Shown here: piece by piece, positions 12,553 through 22,992 of the stretch
How the letters are laid out: every line of letters starts with the position of its first letter
Numbering within the stretch: position 1 is the first letter of the stretch
NCBI GenBank assembly: GCA_950106755.1
Contig: OX467092.1
Location: 28,162,582 to 28,226,581, forward strand
Reading direction: 5' to 3'
Length of the DNA: 64,000 bases
Origin: Climacium dendroides
Lineage: Eukaryota; Streptophyta; Bryopsida; Hypnales; Climaciaceae
The notes under the pieces: model-generated
The model's input: the letters and a program-made list of their open reading frames with translations, nothing else
Told to the model about the DNA's origin: nothing
The model's database searches: none
Position numbers and translations under genes: made by a program

Positions 12553-13108
12553 GTAGGTAGGCGGGTGATCAAGGGTCTGAGGAATTTGGGCAACGTGTGC
12601 TTCTTCAACTCGGTGATGCAGAACTTGGTTGGGGTGAGTATGCTTTGTGAGCATTTTAGCCAAGAGTCTTCCGTGCAGGAAGGTATTTTGGAGAAAGCTC
12701 TGAGGAACTTCTTTCAGGACATGTATCCCACAGCAAAACAGAGCTGACGGTGGTTCAGCCAGGACAATTCACACTGACTCGGCCCTTTGTAGGCACTGTG
12801 GGGAATGCCGTGTCTCCTCGTTTTTTTTTTCTATTTGCAGTAAAGCACCAAGGTTCAAGGGGTTCTAGCAACAAGACAGTCACGAGCTCTTACGTTGTTT
12901 ACTGGATGGATTGCACATGGAGGAAAAAAGCATGCGGAAGTCTGTTGAGTCAAATGGCTCGGAGGATGGCCCTGTGTTTGGTATACAGCTTTCCAGCACT
13001 GTGCCTTGCTGTGAATGTGTGCACTCGTCAGATGTTTACAAGCCTTATCTGGATTTGTCGTTGCCCATCCCGTCGAAGCAAGAGCGGTCAGGAGTGGTCG
13101 GAAGTTGA
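12553..13108 (+). pseudogene. captured fragment of a ubiquitin-specific protease (UBP1/UBP2/USP16-like)
   Basis: Ubiquitin-specific proteases remove ubiquitin using a Cys/His/Asp triad. At 12565 the sequence encodes VIKGLRNLGNVCFFNSVMQN, the Cys box, with the catalytic Cys retained and the usual NTC changed to NVC. After a frame change it encodes KAPRFKGF, a TAG, then QQDSHELLRCLLDGLHMEEK, and then QLSSTVPCCECVHSS and YLDLSLPIP, in the order found in plant UBP1/UBP2-type enzymes. A pyrimidine tract ending in CAG at 12840 between the parts looks like a retained intron end, so DNA-level capture is more likely than retroposition. The zinc-finger UBP domain and the His box are absent. It lies between CACTA sequences, which suggests a host gene fragment carried by a CACTA element. 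Confidence 0.85.
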
Positions 13109-13737
13109 ATCGATTCGCTCGCAGTTGCCGTAGCTCACAGGATCTCCAAATTATGAATCCATTCATTTGTTAGTTTTGTGCACAGAATGGGGCACTCCTT
13201 GTGGCATTCTTGTGACCCGATCAACACAATTTCAGACATTTTTTCTCTTGAATTATTATTTATCATTGTGTTGAATTCATTCAATTGTCGTTAGAGCCTG
13301 GCTTGTAGATGGGTTTCTAGTTCATTCGCAGTTTGTGTATTCGGTTGTATTGGTAATCCAATTTCGTGTTTTTTGTCTGAATTTGTTAGGCTTCAGACGA
13401 TGCTTTGTGCTCCTCCATTGTTTTCCACTTGCAACTGAAGTTGTGGCCGTTGTGTGTTGTTGTTGGCAGCAACTCCAAGGTAGCGGTTTTGAAGATTCCA
13501 CAAAGGTCTGCATCAAAATCTGTTGCTGTTGGAGAGGCGTGGCCACCTCGTAGGAGTGCTCGTTTACTTGGGCGCCAGAGTTTTTTTAATTCCTTAGGTG
13601 ATTGCTCTTACACGTTATTTTTTTCATTTGTTGAAGAAGGTAGCATGTACAAGTTAAATGCAGTCATTCATTTGTCATACTGTAGTTGTATACATTGCAC
13701 GCAATGTTTCAAATGACTAACAAAGTCTGATGTTGGT
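13109..13737. other. unassigned sequence downstream of the protease fragment
   Basis: There is no recognised gene. A stretch at about 13484-13590 keeps an open frame with a basic segment (PPRRSARLLGRQS). It may be another captured exon or element exon, but I cannot assign it. Confidence 0.25.
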
Positions 13738-13965
13738 GTAGTTGTAGTCATATGTTAGTTTACATTGTAGTCATTTCAATGACTACAGACTAGTGTAGCT
13801 TTTTCACAAGTAGTTTCATAGTCATATGTGAATTTATACTTTAGTCATTTTGACGACTATTGGAGCACTGTACCAGTAGTTTTATAGTCATATATGAAAT
13901 AACACTGGAGTCATTGAAATGACTATTGCAATCTTACCTCAATAATTTTGAAGTCATATAAAATA
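13738..13965. repeat. tandem subterminal-type repeats (66-72 bp)
   Basis: Units beginning GTAGTT-(T/C)-TAGTCATAT start at about 13738, 13810 and 13876, with a partial unit near 13942. Each contains palindromic AGTCATTT...AATGACTA motifs like those at the CACTA ends. They could be binding sites for the accessory transposition protein. Confidence 0.6.
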
Positions 13966-14121
13966 ATAAGAGTTTTCTTATAGCTTTCTAGTACTTTGCT
14001 TGAAGGCCCTAGTTTGTTGAAGAGGCCATGATTCTAATGTGAGATGAATTATTGTGGCATGCAAGGTGCCAGAGGGGCAATTCGCACTAGGCTGATAGCA
14101 GTAGAAGAGAAATAAAACAAC

Positions 14122-14952
14122 ATGGCAGAGGAGCAGAAGCACCTTCAAGGGAAAATGACCCAGATGCTGCAATACCAATCAGAGAACACCAAATCCATGG
14201 AAGAAGTCATGAATATGCTCAAGGATCTCTCAAACCGCTTTTCATCAGCCCAAACTTCTAGCCCATGCTTGGGCCTCTCTGTTGTGGAGACCGAAGCACC
14301 ACTTGCCACAAGGAAGGAACGTGTTGTACAGATTCGCTCTAGAGCTCCCTTCAAGACACTTCCAACAGCTCTCTCTATAAAGGTGTCAGAATCAAGTAGT
14401 GATTCTGACACTATCAAAGGAGCACCTTCAATAGCAAAGGTTGAAGAGCCTACCCCGGTGATACAAGAGCAGTCAATGGAGGATGTACTTTCTTCGGATG
14501 TTGATCCTATAAATGTTGACCTAGTGGCAACTATTGAACCATCTGCTATTGCCACAGTAGTTGAGGCTGGAGGTCGTACCCAACGACCTCCTCGAACTTC
14601 TCCAAGGATGCAAAAGGTGTTTGCAAAGTCAACCACGGAAGGCAATTCAACACCACAAGATAATTCAGCAAAGGTTAGATCTTTATTTAGGACATAGAAG
14701 TGAATACCAAACATTTTTAAATTCACAATGACATGTTAAAAGTTGGTAACAACCTTGATGATGTTGTCAATGTCTTTGTAGAAGGATTCCTAAGTGAATA
14801 GACTTGTGATTCCATTTCATTCAATCTTAGGCCTACATGTTCCCTCACTTATTATGTACTCACTAAATTAACCTTGTATTCTTTGTATTCTGTAGTCAAA
14901 ATCTGGCAAGGGAGGAGTAAGGCCAAAGCCCATTCAGAAGAAAAAAGTGTAA
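14122..14952 (+). CDS. hypothetical two-exon CACTA-internal protein, coiled coil with basic tail
   Basis: Exon 1 (14122-14673) starts with ATG and encodes a Gln/Glu-rich amphipathic N-terminus (MAEEQKHLQGKMTQMLQYQS and on) that probably forms a coiled coil. A Ser/Glu/Thr-rich middle and a Pro/Arg patch (RTQRPPRTSPRMQK) follow. Exon 1 can be joined in phase 0 from a donor at 14674 to an acceptor TGTAG|T at 14896. That gives a short exon encoding a Lys-rich tail (RPKPIQKKKV) and a TAA at 14950-14952. Without splicing the frame ends at 14697. I do not recognise the family. It may be the second protein of the CACTA element or another captured gene. No internal stops are present, which sets it apart from its neighbours. 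Confidence 0.45.
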
Positions 14953-15346
14953 GCACAGAAGGTATAAAAACATGTCTATACAAAAGTTTCCTTAATAAAT
15001 GTTAGAGGATAAGTGGAGTTGTAATTACAGTCATGTTTTTTTAAATTCTCTAATTGGTTGCATGCACTTTCTATTTCAAGACAGAGGGTGCCCACATAGT
15101 CACAAAGCAGTCATTTTTGTGGTTATGTCTACACAGAAACTGCCCAAATAGTCATAATGTAGTCATTTCTATGCTTATGACTACTTGGGGACCAAAGTAT
15201 ATGACTCTAGGTGAACTATTAGGAATCAATTGTCAATCACTCCTCTACACTGATAGTATATGTAGCCATAGTATTGATTGTATGCCTAGTAAGAGTCACT
15301 TGTGCAAGATCACACTGGAACTTGACACCTTCATTTTTTTGTGGCA
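14953..15346. other. CACTA interior with subterminal-type motifs
   Basis: Several AGTCAT/TGACTAC motifs occur between 15030 and 15190. No gene is recognised. The right edge carries GCA at 15344-15346, the left target duplication of the nested element. Confidence 0.45.
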
Positions 15347-16816
15347 CACTAGAAGAAAAAAGGGGGTTCTGCGACTACGCTACGCAACTGGTTTTTCAAT
15401 TGCATCGGACATTTGCGACTGGATTGCAACTAGTGATAATTTGGAATTTTGTAGTCGCAGTGGACACTCTAGAATCTAGGAAACGTTTGTAGCAATACAC
15501 CTTGTCTGTGACTCATTTGCAACTTGTTTGCAACTTGGAAATTTGTAGATTATTAAAACACTAGTCTTGATGATTTGTAGATTTCAAAATTCCAAATCTA
15601 CCTTTTTCTAGATTTTAGGATTTTAAATCTACTTTTTTTTCTAGATTTCTAAATTTCAGATCTACTTTTTTCAAGATTTTAGAATTTCAAATCTACCTTT
15701 TTCTAGATTTCAGAACTTTTGAACTACCTTCTTCCTATATTTCAAAAATTCAAAAATTGGTATTTAATAGATTTCATTAGTTTAGGAAACTTTACAATTT
15801 TATAGATTTTAAAATTTCTATTGGTTGTAGAATTTTGTATTCTATAGAATTCTAAATATTGTAGAAATCTACAAACTGTAGAAATCTTAGAATTCTACCA
15901 ACACAATTCATTGCATAAGACAACAATAGCTTACAAATCTTATATGTCCAACTTTAAGGTACTCTTGACAATAGATATGGGACAACTGAGATACTAAAAA
16001 ATGACTAAGAAGCAACTAAGATATTGAAAAACAACTAAGAAACAACTAATGTATGACTTAACAATGACTAGGAAGCAACTAAGACAACTAATGTATGACT
16101 TAAAAGTGACTAGGAAACAACTAGTTTTACTACTACAAAACTCAATTTTTAGTAGATAAGTGAAACAAATCTATACAGTCAAATCAACAAAATAGCTAAA
16201 TTTTCTAAGAGTGTAAAATGACTAAAAACCAAATGGGCAATTTCATTAAAATGGAGACATTCCATTATTTGGCACTTTTAACAGTTTAGACTGTGCAATC
16301 TGAAATCTATATCCATCCTAGATTTCTAAAATCTATAAAAGTCCTAGATATCTAAAATCTAGATTTTTACTAATTTTTAAAAATCCCGTAGTCTAAAATC
16401 TCTATGAATCCTAGATTTTTGAAATCTATAAATGTTCTAGATGTACATAATCTATATTAGTCTTAGATGTCATTTTGCAATTGAAACCCCGCAGATTGAA
16501 AAATTGCACAGAGAAATATAGAATGCTACCATTTTAATGAAATTTGCCATACAACTAAAGTACAACTAGAAAGCAACTAGGAAACAACTAGAAAATGACT
16601 AAGAAATAACTTTGGTCATTTTATAGTTGCAATTTTTCTCTAGTTGTTTCCTAGTCATTTTTACAACTATAGATTGACTGCTTTGCGATAAAAACAATAA
16701 TATAAAACAATTAAATTAAATTTGGTGCAAATAGAGAGGATTTCAGTCGCAGGATAGTTGCATAGGGCACTAGTCGCAGAACGGCCGGTTGTGGCGGACA
16801 CGTTTTTCTTCTAGTG
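15347..16816. mobile_element. complete non-autonomous CACTA element, 1.47 kb
   Basis: The left end reads CACTAGAAGAAAAA and the right end is its reverse complement, TTTTTCTTCTAGTG, a 14-bp perfect terminal inverted repeat. The element is flanked by a 3-bp duplication GCA (15344-15346 and 16817-16819), the length typical of CACTA elements. Subterminal GCGACT/AGTCGC motifs occur at both ends. The interior is AT-rich, dominated by degenerate CTAGATTT- and AACAACTA-like repeats, with no transposase. It must rely on proteins in trans and is inserted in the larger CACTA-derived block. Confidence 0.88.
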
Positions 16817-16819
16817 GCA

Positions 16820-17083
16820 GTTCATTTGTAGGCAAGAAGTATTTTTGCTGAATCCAAAGAATTTGAAGCAGAGCGTTGCTATGGGTACCATCAGCGGATT
16901 GGGTGGATAGCACAAGTTCCATTTTTGCACTATTCCTGACTCTTGCTACAAAGTGGATGTCAAAGAGGCCATTTGGCCACAAGTGACACTGATGTTCCTA
17001 AATGCGGCTGATGACCAAACAAAGGTGAAGGACGCTGTGGGTTCCTGTACTTTGTGGGAGGGAAAGTTCATCAAAGTTGCTCT
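16820..17083 (+). pseudogene. 3' part of a CACTA accessory gene (TNPA-like position)
   Basis: Reading from the nested element, the frame encodes EVFLLNPKNLKQSVAMGTIS, a TAG, then HKFHF and a segment ending in ALWEGK-like residues before TAA at 17081-17083. A diverged copy lies at about 45655-45855, with the same order: V-LFNPW, GIMSGV, TAG, HKFHF, KVD, LMFL. Conservation at the protein level between two separate CACTA remnants argues that this was coding. The shared TAG just before HKFHF suggests either a common ancestral stop or an AG splice acceptor at that place. The family is not recognised. Confidence 0.5.
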
Positions 17084-17777
17084 CTAAAGTCCATAATTGT
17101 GGTATGAGCTTAGCTATGTGTCTAGGACTTCTAACTGTGGGTTGTAGACAAACCATTTTCAGAGATAGATGATGTGAGGAGTGTAAGAAACATGTTTGTC
17201 ATCAATGTGGTCATAGCCATTATGATGTCCCCTTTTTTTAAATATACTATTATTTATATTTTACTTGTCATTTCTTTGTAACAGCCTTAGTATATATGAT
17301 GTAAGCACCATTGTCAAAGTCATTTGTCCAAGTGGTTATTAAGCTAGAATTTGACATCTTTATGTTTGAAAAATATGCATCTCTAAGCTGTTCATCAAAT
17401 ATAGATTATCAATGGAAAAGAAGGCTTTGTTGGAATGGTACAATTTATGCACACTTTCTTCACATATGTCTTATAGCACTCTTTTTGAACTATACAATGA
17501 CTACGTGAAACCATACCCTAGTCATATCATAAAGCCGAGTCATTTTGCAGAATGACCCGATCAAGCACATCCCTGACCGTATTAATCACTACACTCAATT
17601 GAATAATATCTAATTTATGACTACGATAGCCTCAAATATGACTACAATATGACTGCACTCACCTCCGAAAAAACTGACAAATGACTACAGCAACCTTGAA
17701 TATGACTACAATATGACTAATCTGAGATCAAGTATTCTGCATTTTAGCTCAAAATTTAGTCGTTATCCAATAGAATC
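17084..17777. other. CACTA interior, right side
   Basis: No gene is recognised. Between 17500 and 17720 the motif ATGACTACAATATGACT recurs with other GACTAC copies, resembling subterminal repeats. The sequence resumes at 21333 after the solo LTR. Confidence 0.5.
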
Positions 17778-18206
17778 TGTGGGAATCCGGAATCTGGAAA
17801 TGGATCAATAATGCAAGAAATAGGTGCGAAAAATAAATAAAAAATAAAAAAATAATAGTTAGAGTGTGATTTTTGGACCAGATAACTTGAATTAGGAAAT
17901 AAGCGTTCCGGCACCACCCGTAACCGGAACTTATCCGGATCCGGAATCCGGACTCATCCGGAACACATGAACCTACTGTATAGGTCCCGTAGCTACGGAA
18001 GTAGGATACCATTGAGACAACGGACCTGTAGCCGTTGTCCTTAAGACCGTAGAGAGACGGTTTAGTACTTAAGCCGTCTTCCTAGGGTTTCCTCTTCACT
18101 TTTCTGTTCTATGTACCCGAGACTGTTTGTGTGAGTAGTTGAGAGAAAGAGTGGTGAGTTAGCGACTGAGGTAGAACTACTTTTCCTTCGTTCTCACTTA
18201 GATCTT

Positions 18207-20149
18207 ATGGCATCCGGACCAGTACGGAAGATAGCGGTATCTGCCCGGGTTATCTCTCCGGCCATTCCGGATAGCCTGGAACTACACAAACAGTTAGAGG
18301 AGGACTTAACTAGATTAGGATGTGTCGGTTTACTACACCGACCGTGGAATCTCAAGAGTGAGGAGATGATTCAAGAGCTACTTCACGGTGTTCCGAATCA
18401 GTATGAGCTTACTTTGAGAGGACGACTAGTCGCGTGGACCGAGGACATCTGGGCGGATGTTTATCAGTTCCGGAAGAGTGGGAACGGTTTAGCATCGAGG
18501 ACGGACCGTTTTGTAGCCAGGAAGTTCACCGGGACTGCAAACCCTAAGGACGGATTTGCTATCAGCGAGTGTAAGGACGAGAAACATAGGCGGATCCTAG
18601 AGTTTCTGATTCCGATCTTATATCCGGAAAAGCCAACGCGGGTTACCATTACGGTGGCCAATACTATCTTTGGGGCTATGGAGAACCGGATAGTGTACTG
18701 GGGTAGGGTCATAGCCGGGATAGTGGCTAAATTAGCGGATCACGTGACAAGAGCTAAGGCGAGTCCAGTTAGCACCTATTTGTTTCATCTATACCATCAA
18801 CATGAACTTTTGAGTGCGGCGGAAATAATTCAATATGACACCGGAAAGACGCTCCTGTCATAGGGACTTTTCGGGGAGGAAGCGGAGGATCCGGTCGAGT
18901 CTGAACCGGAGAAACTTCCCGAGGAACGTCTGACCGACCCAAGGACCAAGAAGAGGAAGTCAACCGATCCGAAGTCGAGAATTAAGCCACCGACAATGGA
19001 GAGGGGGGAGTCTAGCAAGGGACCTGAGATGGAAACAGAATCCGCATTTTTCAATGCGGTGCTCGAGTGGATACGTGAAGCCAAGGTCCTTCACGACGGA
19101 TTGTCGGATTTGGTGATAGATACCACGGAAGTATTGAAGGTGGATCCGGATCAGATCGTGGAAGCTGTCAAGCGACTGCCCAAGCCGGAGGATCTGAAGA
19201 AGAGGGATGAGTGGATCAAGGAGTTGGAGGTGGAACGGAACCTACTCCAGACCCGGGTGAATTGGGTAGAAGGGGAAATGGTAGCTGCGAAGGAGAAAGA
19301 GAAGGAAGCTCTCGTTCTAGTCAAGAATCTAACCGGGGCAGTCAACATCAAAGCCGACATCATCACGAAAGCTGCCTTGTTTGACTCGAAGATGATATCA
19401 GAAGGCCACATTACCGGAACCAAGGTAGTTACCATCCTTGTAGACTTCACCGCGAGAATAGAGCGAGTTTTTAAGGAGATCCAGAAGTTGCTGGCGGCCA
19501 TCGACCCAAACCATGCGATGGATTTCTCCACCTTTCCGGAACTTCCTTTTGTCGCAGGTACCCCAGGGAAGCCAGTGGCGGATCAAGCAACCCGGACGGA
19601 GGGCCTGAGGGGGATACTCACGCCAGCCGAGCCTTCCGCCAGTAAGATACGGATGACAGAGTTGAATTTGAGGCCAGCCTCGGAACTGGAACTTGAGTCT
19701 AGCGCGAAAACGGTTCCGGTGCCATTTAAGTTATCAACTCCGGAAGTTCCCAAGGCACAAACAATGCCAAATTTGATGACCGGATCATTCAAGGTTCCGG
19801 GACAGCAGGTTAGGGGAGATCTCATCAACCGGATCGGTGGGATGACCAATCCGGCTCGGACTAATCCGAAAGGATTTGTGCACATACCACGCCGGAGAAA
19901 GGAAGCGATCCCGCGACATTGGAGGATACAACACCAGAGAAGGAGAAGGAAGTTCAAGTCATTGAAGATTCTGACGAGGAGAGTGCCCACTCCACTTCCG
20001 GAACCGAAGGCGACAGCGATCCGTCTCCAGCAACGCGCCATATCCAGACTCGGGCCACAACAAAAACTACGCCAGCCAAAAACACGAAGGGGACGCCTAC
20101 CAGCCAAGTGGGGAGTCGTTCAAAGGAAGGACGGAAGCCAAGACATTAG
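18207..20149 (+). pseudogene. LTR-internal ORF of family A (copy 1)
   Basis: The ATG at 18207 opens about 650 codons of unknown function. Residues about 1-218 form a globular domain (motifs GCVGLLHRPWNL, ANPKDGF, ITVANTIFGAM). A charged linker is followed by a predicted coiled coil around EWIKELEVERN and KEKEKEALVLVKN. The conserved ITKAALFDSK block comes next, then a Pro/Ser-rich region and a basic tail (AKNTKGTP, GRKPRH). This copy has one nonsense codon (TAG at 18861; the copy in the 3' LTR has TAC) and an 8-base deletion near 19889, after which the original tail continues in another frame to TAG at 20147. It lies upstream of the TATTTTAAG box, hence probably in U3. The domain spacing loosely recalls the 'putative plant transposon protein' domain; this is untested. 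Confidence 0.8.
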
Positions 20150-20360
20150 GATTGGTAGGAGAAGAAGTATAGGATCCGAAATGGGGTTCCGAGCTTGGAC
20201 CCGGTTTCCGAAATTTTAAGCGGATAGTAAGGAAATCCGGTTATCTCGGACGGCTGTTAGCAATCTTTCCGGATATTTCGGGAGGTTCAAGGATTGGTGG
20301 CCTGGATTTCCGGGTTTCCTTTTCAGGCTTTTAGGAGTTGACTTTGGGTTTTTGTGTTAG

Positions 20361-20369
20361 TATTTTAAG
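20361..20369 (+). promoter_or_regulatory. TATA-like box for genomic RNA in LTR-A
   Basis: TATTTTAAG follows the LTR-internal ORF. It is preserved in the same context in the remnant at 21875 (TATTTTAAA) and in LTR-E at 46845. Its position suggests the U3/R boundary; no transcript data are available. Confidence 0.45.
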
Positions 20370-21332
20370 GGCAAGCAAGTTAGTTGTCTGCCATTCCATT
20401 CCATCCTACTCCATTCGATTTTAGTGCTTTCACGTATGTATTACAATTTTCTTTTCTTAATCTAAATCAGCCAGGATACCTTTAGCTGCACTTTTGCTTA
20501 GACAGGGTCTTTTGGGCTGGGTGTATGTATGGCTGTCTGATCTGGTACTGGAGAAAGAGAAGGGAGGGAGAGAAGGAATCCGGATCTTGAGCTACGGATC
20601 GTCTAGGGGTGGAGCTAGTGAGAAGGAATGCAAAGCTGAGTAAGGGAGTGCAAGTGCAACATGCTTTTAAACTGCCGGAACGGCAATCCGGAATAGAGGG
20701 TAGAGGTCCGTGCGAATCCGGAACCAAGAGGGTTTTGTGCGGAGTTAAGCAACCGCTAAAGGAAAGGATCTCCCGCTACTTCGGAAAGTCTGCCAACCTC
20801 CCCCTTAGTAAACTGTCTTCTCCTTGAGATTCTATTCTTTTGGGTCTATAAGTTCTGATCCGTCGTTGTAGTAAGAGAGGTGTGAAAAGTGCTCTGTGTG
20901 ACCTGATTCCGGATCGGCCAATCCGGAAACTGTGAGAGAATACTCCTCCCTCCTCCTACAACTGTGTTGTCTTGGGTGTGTTGTTTAGTAGATTTAGAAT
21001 ACAGAGAGGATAATTGTACAAGTGGTGAGTCCCCACCCCTTTCTAGATCAAGGGCGGACCCTCTGAGGGTAAAACAGAGGCAACAAAAACCAATGACGGA
21101 AGAAAGACGGAACTCAATTCCGGGTGTGTCCAGATCCAGAACGGAATCCGGAATGTACTAAGTTTCCGGAATAAGGTAGGGAAGTGAAATAAGGGAGATT
21201 AAGTGAGTAGTCACAATCCGGATACTTCTAATTCAATCGATATCATACTAGAGTTCCCTGGAACGATAATTCGTGTCATCTTGCAACCATTTGTCGTTGT
21301 AAGGATACTTACGGCTAACTGCGCGTACGACA

Positions 21333-21625
21333 GAATTACTCCAATATCAACCGGTAAAAACCGCCAACTCAGCAAGTCGGCTCTGTAGCCACATGGCAAC
21401 GCACCATTGGAGGTGTCCATATTATCACATCTGGATGAAGTTCCACATCAGCATACGATGAAAAAAAATGATCATGGTATAAATGACTGTCTTGTCCATA
21501 ATCACTTGTCCTCTATGACTCTAAGCCCAAAATCTACTTTTAGTCATACTATCGTCATAAGTGTCCGAAATGACTAGTTATGTAGTCATACAGAGCAATC
21601 ATTGATAGCCCCTTTTCTACTAGTG
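21333..21625 (+). mobile_element. right terminus of a CACTA element
   Basis: The segment ends CCCCTTTTCTACTAGTG, whose reverse complement begins CACTAGTAGAAAAGGGG, and is rich in AGTCATA/ATGACTA motifs. The adjacent GGA would be one copy of the target duplication, since the flanking DNA matches LTR-A sequence (compare 31090). The left terminus at 7403 is flanked by different DNA (GCT and tnp2 sequence), so the two ends do not form a simple single insertion. Confidence 0.75.
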
Positions 21626-22834
21626 GGAGCCACTCGAGGAAAGGACGGAAGCCAAAACATTAGAATTCGTAGGAGAAGAAGTATAGAATCCGGATCAGAT
21701 TTCCGAGTATGGACCCAGTTTCCGGAATCTTAGGCGGATAGTCAGGAAATCCGGCAATCTCGGATGGTAGTTAGTAATCTTTCCGGATATCCCGGGGTTT
21801 TCAGTGATTGGTTGCTTGGATTTCCGGGTTTCCTTTTCAGGCTTTTAGGAGTTGACTTTGGGTTTTGGTGTTAGTATTTTAAAGGCAGGCAAGTTAGTTG
21901 TCTGCCATTCCATCCTACTCCATTCCGTTTTAGTGCTTTCATATATGTATTACAATTTTTTTTTCTTAATCTAAATCAGCCAGAATACCTCTCGCTGCAC
22001 TTTTGCTTAGACAGGGTCTTTTGGCTGAGTGTATGCATGTGTGTGTAACCTTGTATTGGAGAAAGAAAAAGGAGGGAGAGGAGGAATCCGGATCTTGGGC
22101 TACGGATCTCTTGGTGTTGAGCTGAGTGGGAGGGATGTGGGCTGAGTAAGGGAGTGTAAGTGTGACGTGCTTTCAAATTGCCGGAACGGCAATCCGGGTA
22201 AGAAGGTAGAGGGCCCTGCGAGTCTAGAACCAGGAGGGTTCTATGCGGAGATAAGCAACCGCCAAAGGAAAGGAACTCCCGCTACTCCGGAAAGTCTAAC
22301 AACCTCCCCCTTGGTACATTGTCTTCCCCTTAAGACTCTATTCTTTTGGGTCTATGAGTTTGGATCCGTCATTGTAGTAAAGAGAGGTGTGAGAATTTCT
22401 TTGTGTGACCTGATTCTGGATCGACCAATCCGAAAACTGTGAAAGAATACTCCTCCCTCCTCCTACAGCGGTGTTGTCTTGGGTGTGTTGTTTAGTAGAT
22501 TTAGAGTACAAAGAGGATAATTGTACAAGTGGTGAGTCCCCACCCTTTTCTAGATCAAGGGCGGACCCTCTGAGGGTAAAACAGAGGCAACAAAAACCAG
22601 TGACGGAAGAGAGACGGAACTATGATCCGGAGGTATCCGGGTCCGAAACAGAATCCGGAATGTACTAAGTTTCCGGAATAAAGTAGGGAAGTAGGGGGAT
22701 TAAGTGAGTAGTCACAATCCGGATGCTTCTAACTCAATCAATATTTTACTAGAAGTTCTCTGGAACGATAATTCGTGTCATCTTGCAACCATTTGTCATT
22801 GTAAGGATACTTACGGCTAAGTGCGCGTACGACA
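21626..22834 (+). mobile_element. truncated 5' LTR of the Ty3/gypsy element (LTR-A)
   Basis: From GGAGCC onward the sequence matches the 3' LTR from about 31090 to its end, and it terminates GTGCGCGTACGACA directly before a primer binding site. The first 2.3 kb, including the LTR gene, is missing because the CACTA terminus joins here. The TATTTTAAA box at 21875 remains. Confidence 0.85.
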
Positions 22835-22838
22835 CTTT

Positions 22839-22856
22839 TGGCGCCGCTGTCGGGGA
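22839..22856 (+). promoter_or_regulatory. primer binding site, tRNA-Asp-like
   Basis: TGGCGCCGCTGTCGGGGA lies 4 bases after the LTR end. It differs at two positions from the complement of a plant tRNA-Asp(GTC) 3' end, the primer of several plant Ty3/gypsy lineages. It is the only primer binding site found after any LTR-A end in this window. Confidence 0.75.
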
Positions 22857-22992
22857 ACTACTGAAAAAAAATTATCGATAGAGTAGAAGATCGGAAAAGG
22901 TATTTCAGGACAATAAGCTAGGACTCAGCCATTCGCTGGATTGTAGACTAAGTGAATGAGGGTCCAGTAAACGAGAATCTGATTCTAACTTC

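Larger units (their letters stand above)
17778..21332 (+). mobile_element. solo LTR-A (3.56 kb) carrying an internal gene
   Basis: It starts TGTGGGAATCCGG and ends GCGCGTACGACA, matching the ends of the 3' LTR of the Ty3/gypsy element downstream (28753-32297). It is flanked by GAATC (17773-17777) and GAATT (21333-21337), a probable 5-bp duplication with one C/T difference. No primer binding site follows the CA end, so this is a solo LTR. Layout: promoter-like region, ORF at about 429 bp from the left end, a TATTTTAAG box at 20361, then a long R/U5-like region. It is inserted in CACTA-derived DNA. Confidence 0.85.

Noticed and set aside
19583..20107. Long minus-strand open frames across the LTR-A genes
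   Set aside because: They lie antisense to a conserved coding region and contain no recognisable domain; they are shadows.
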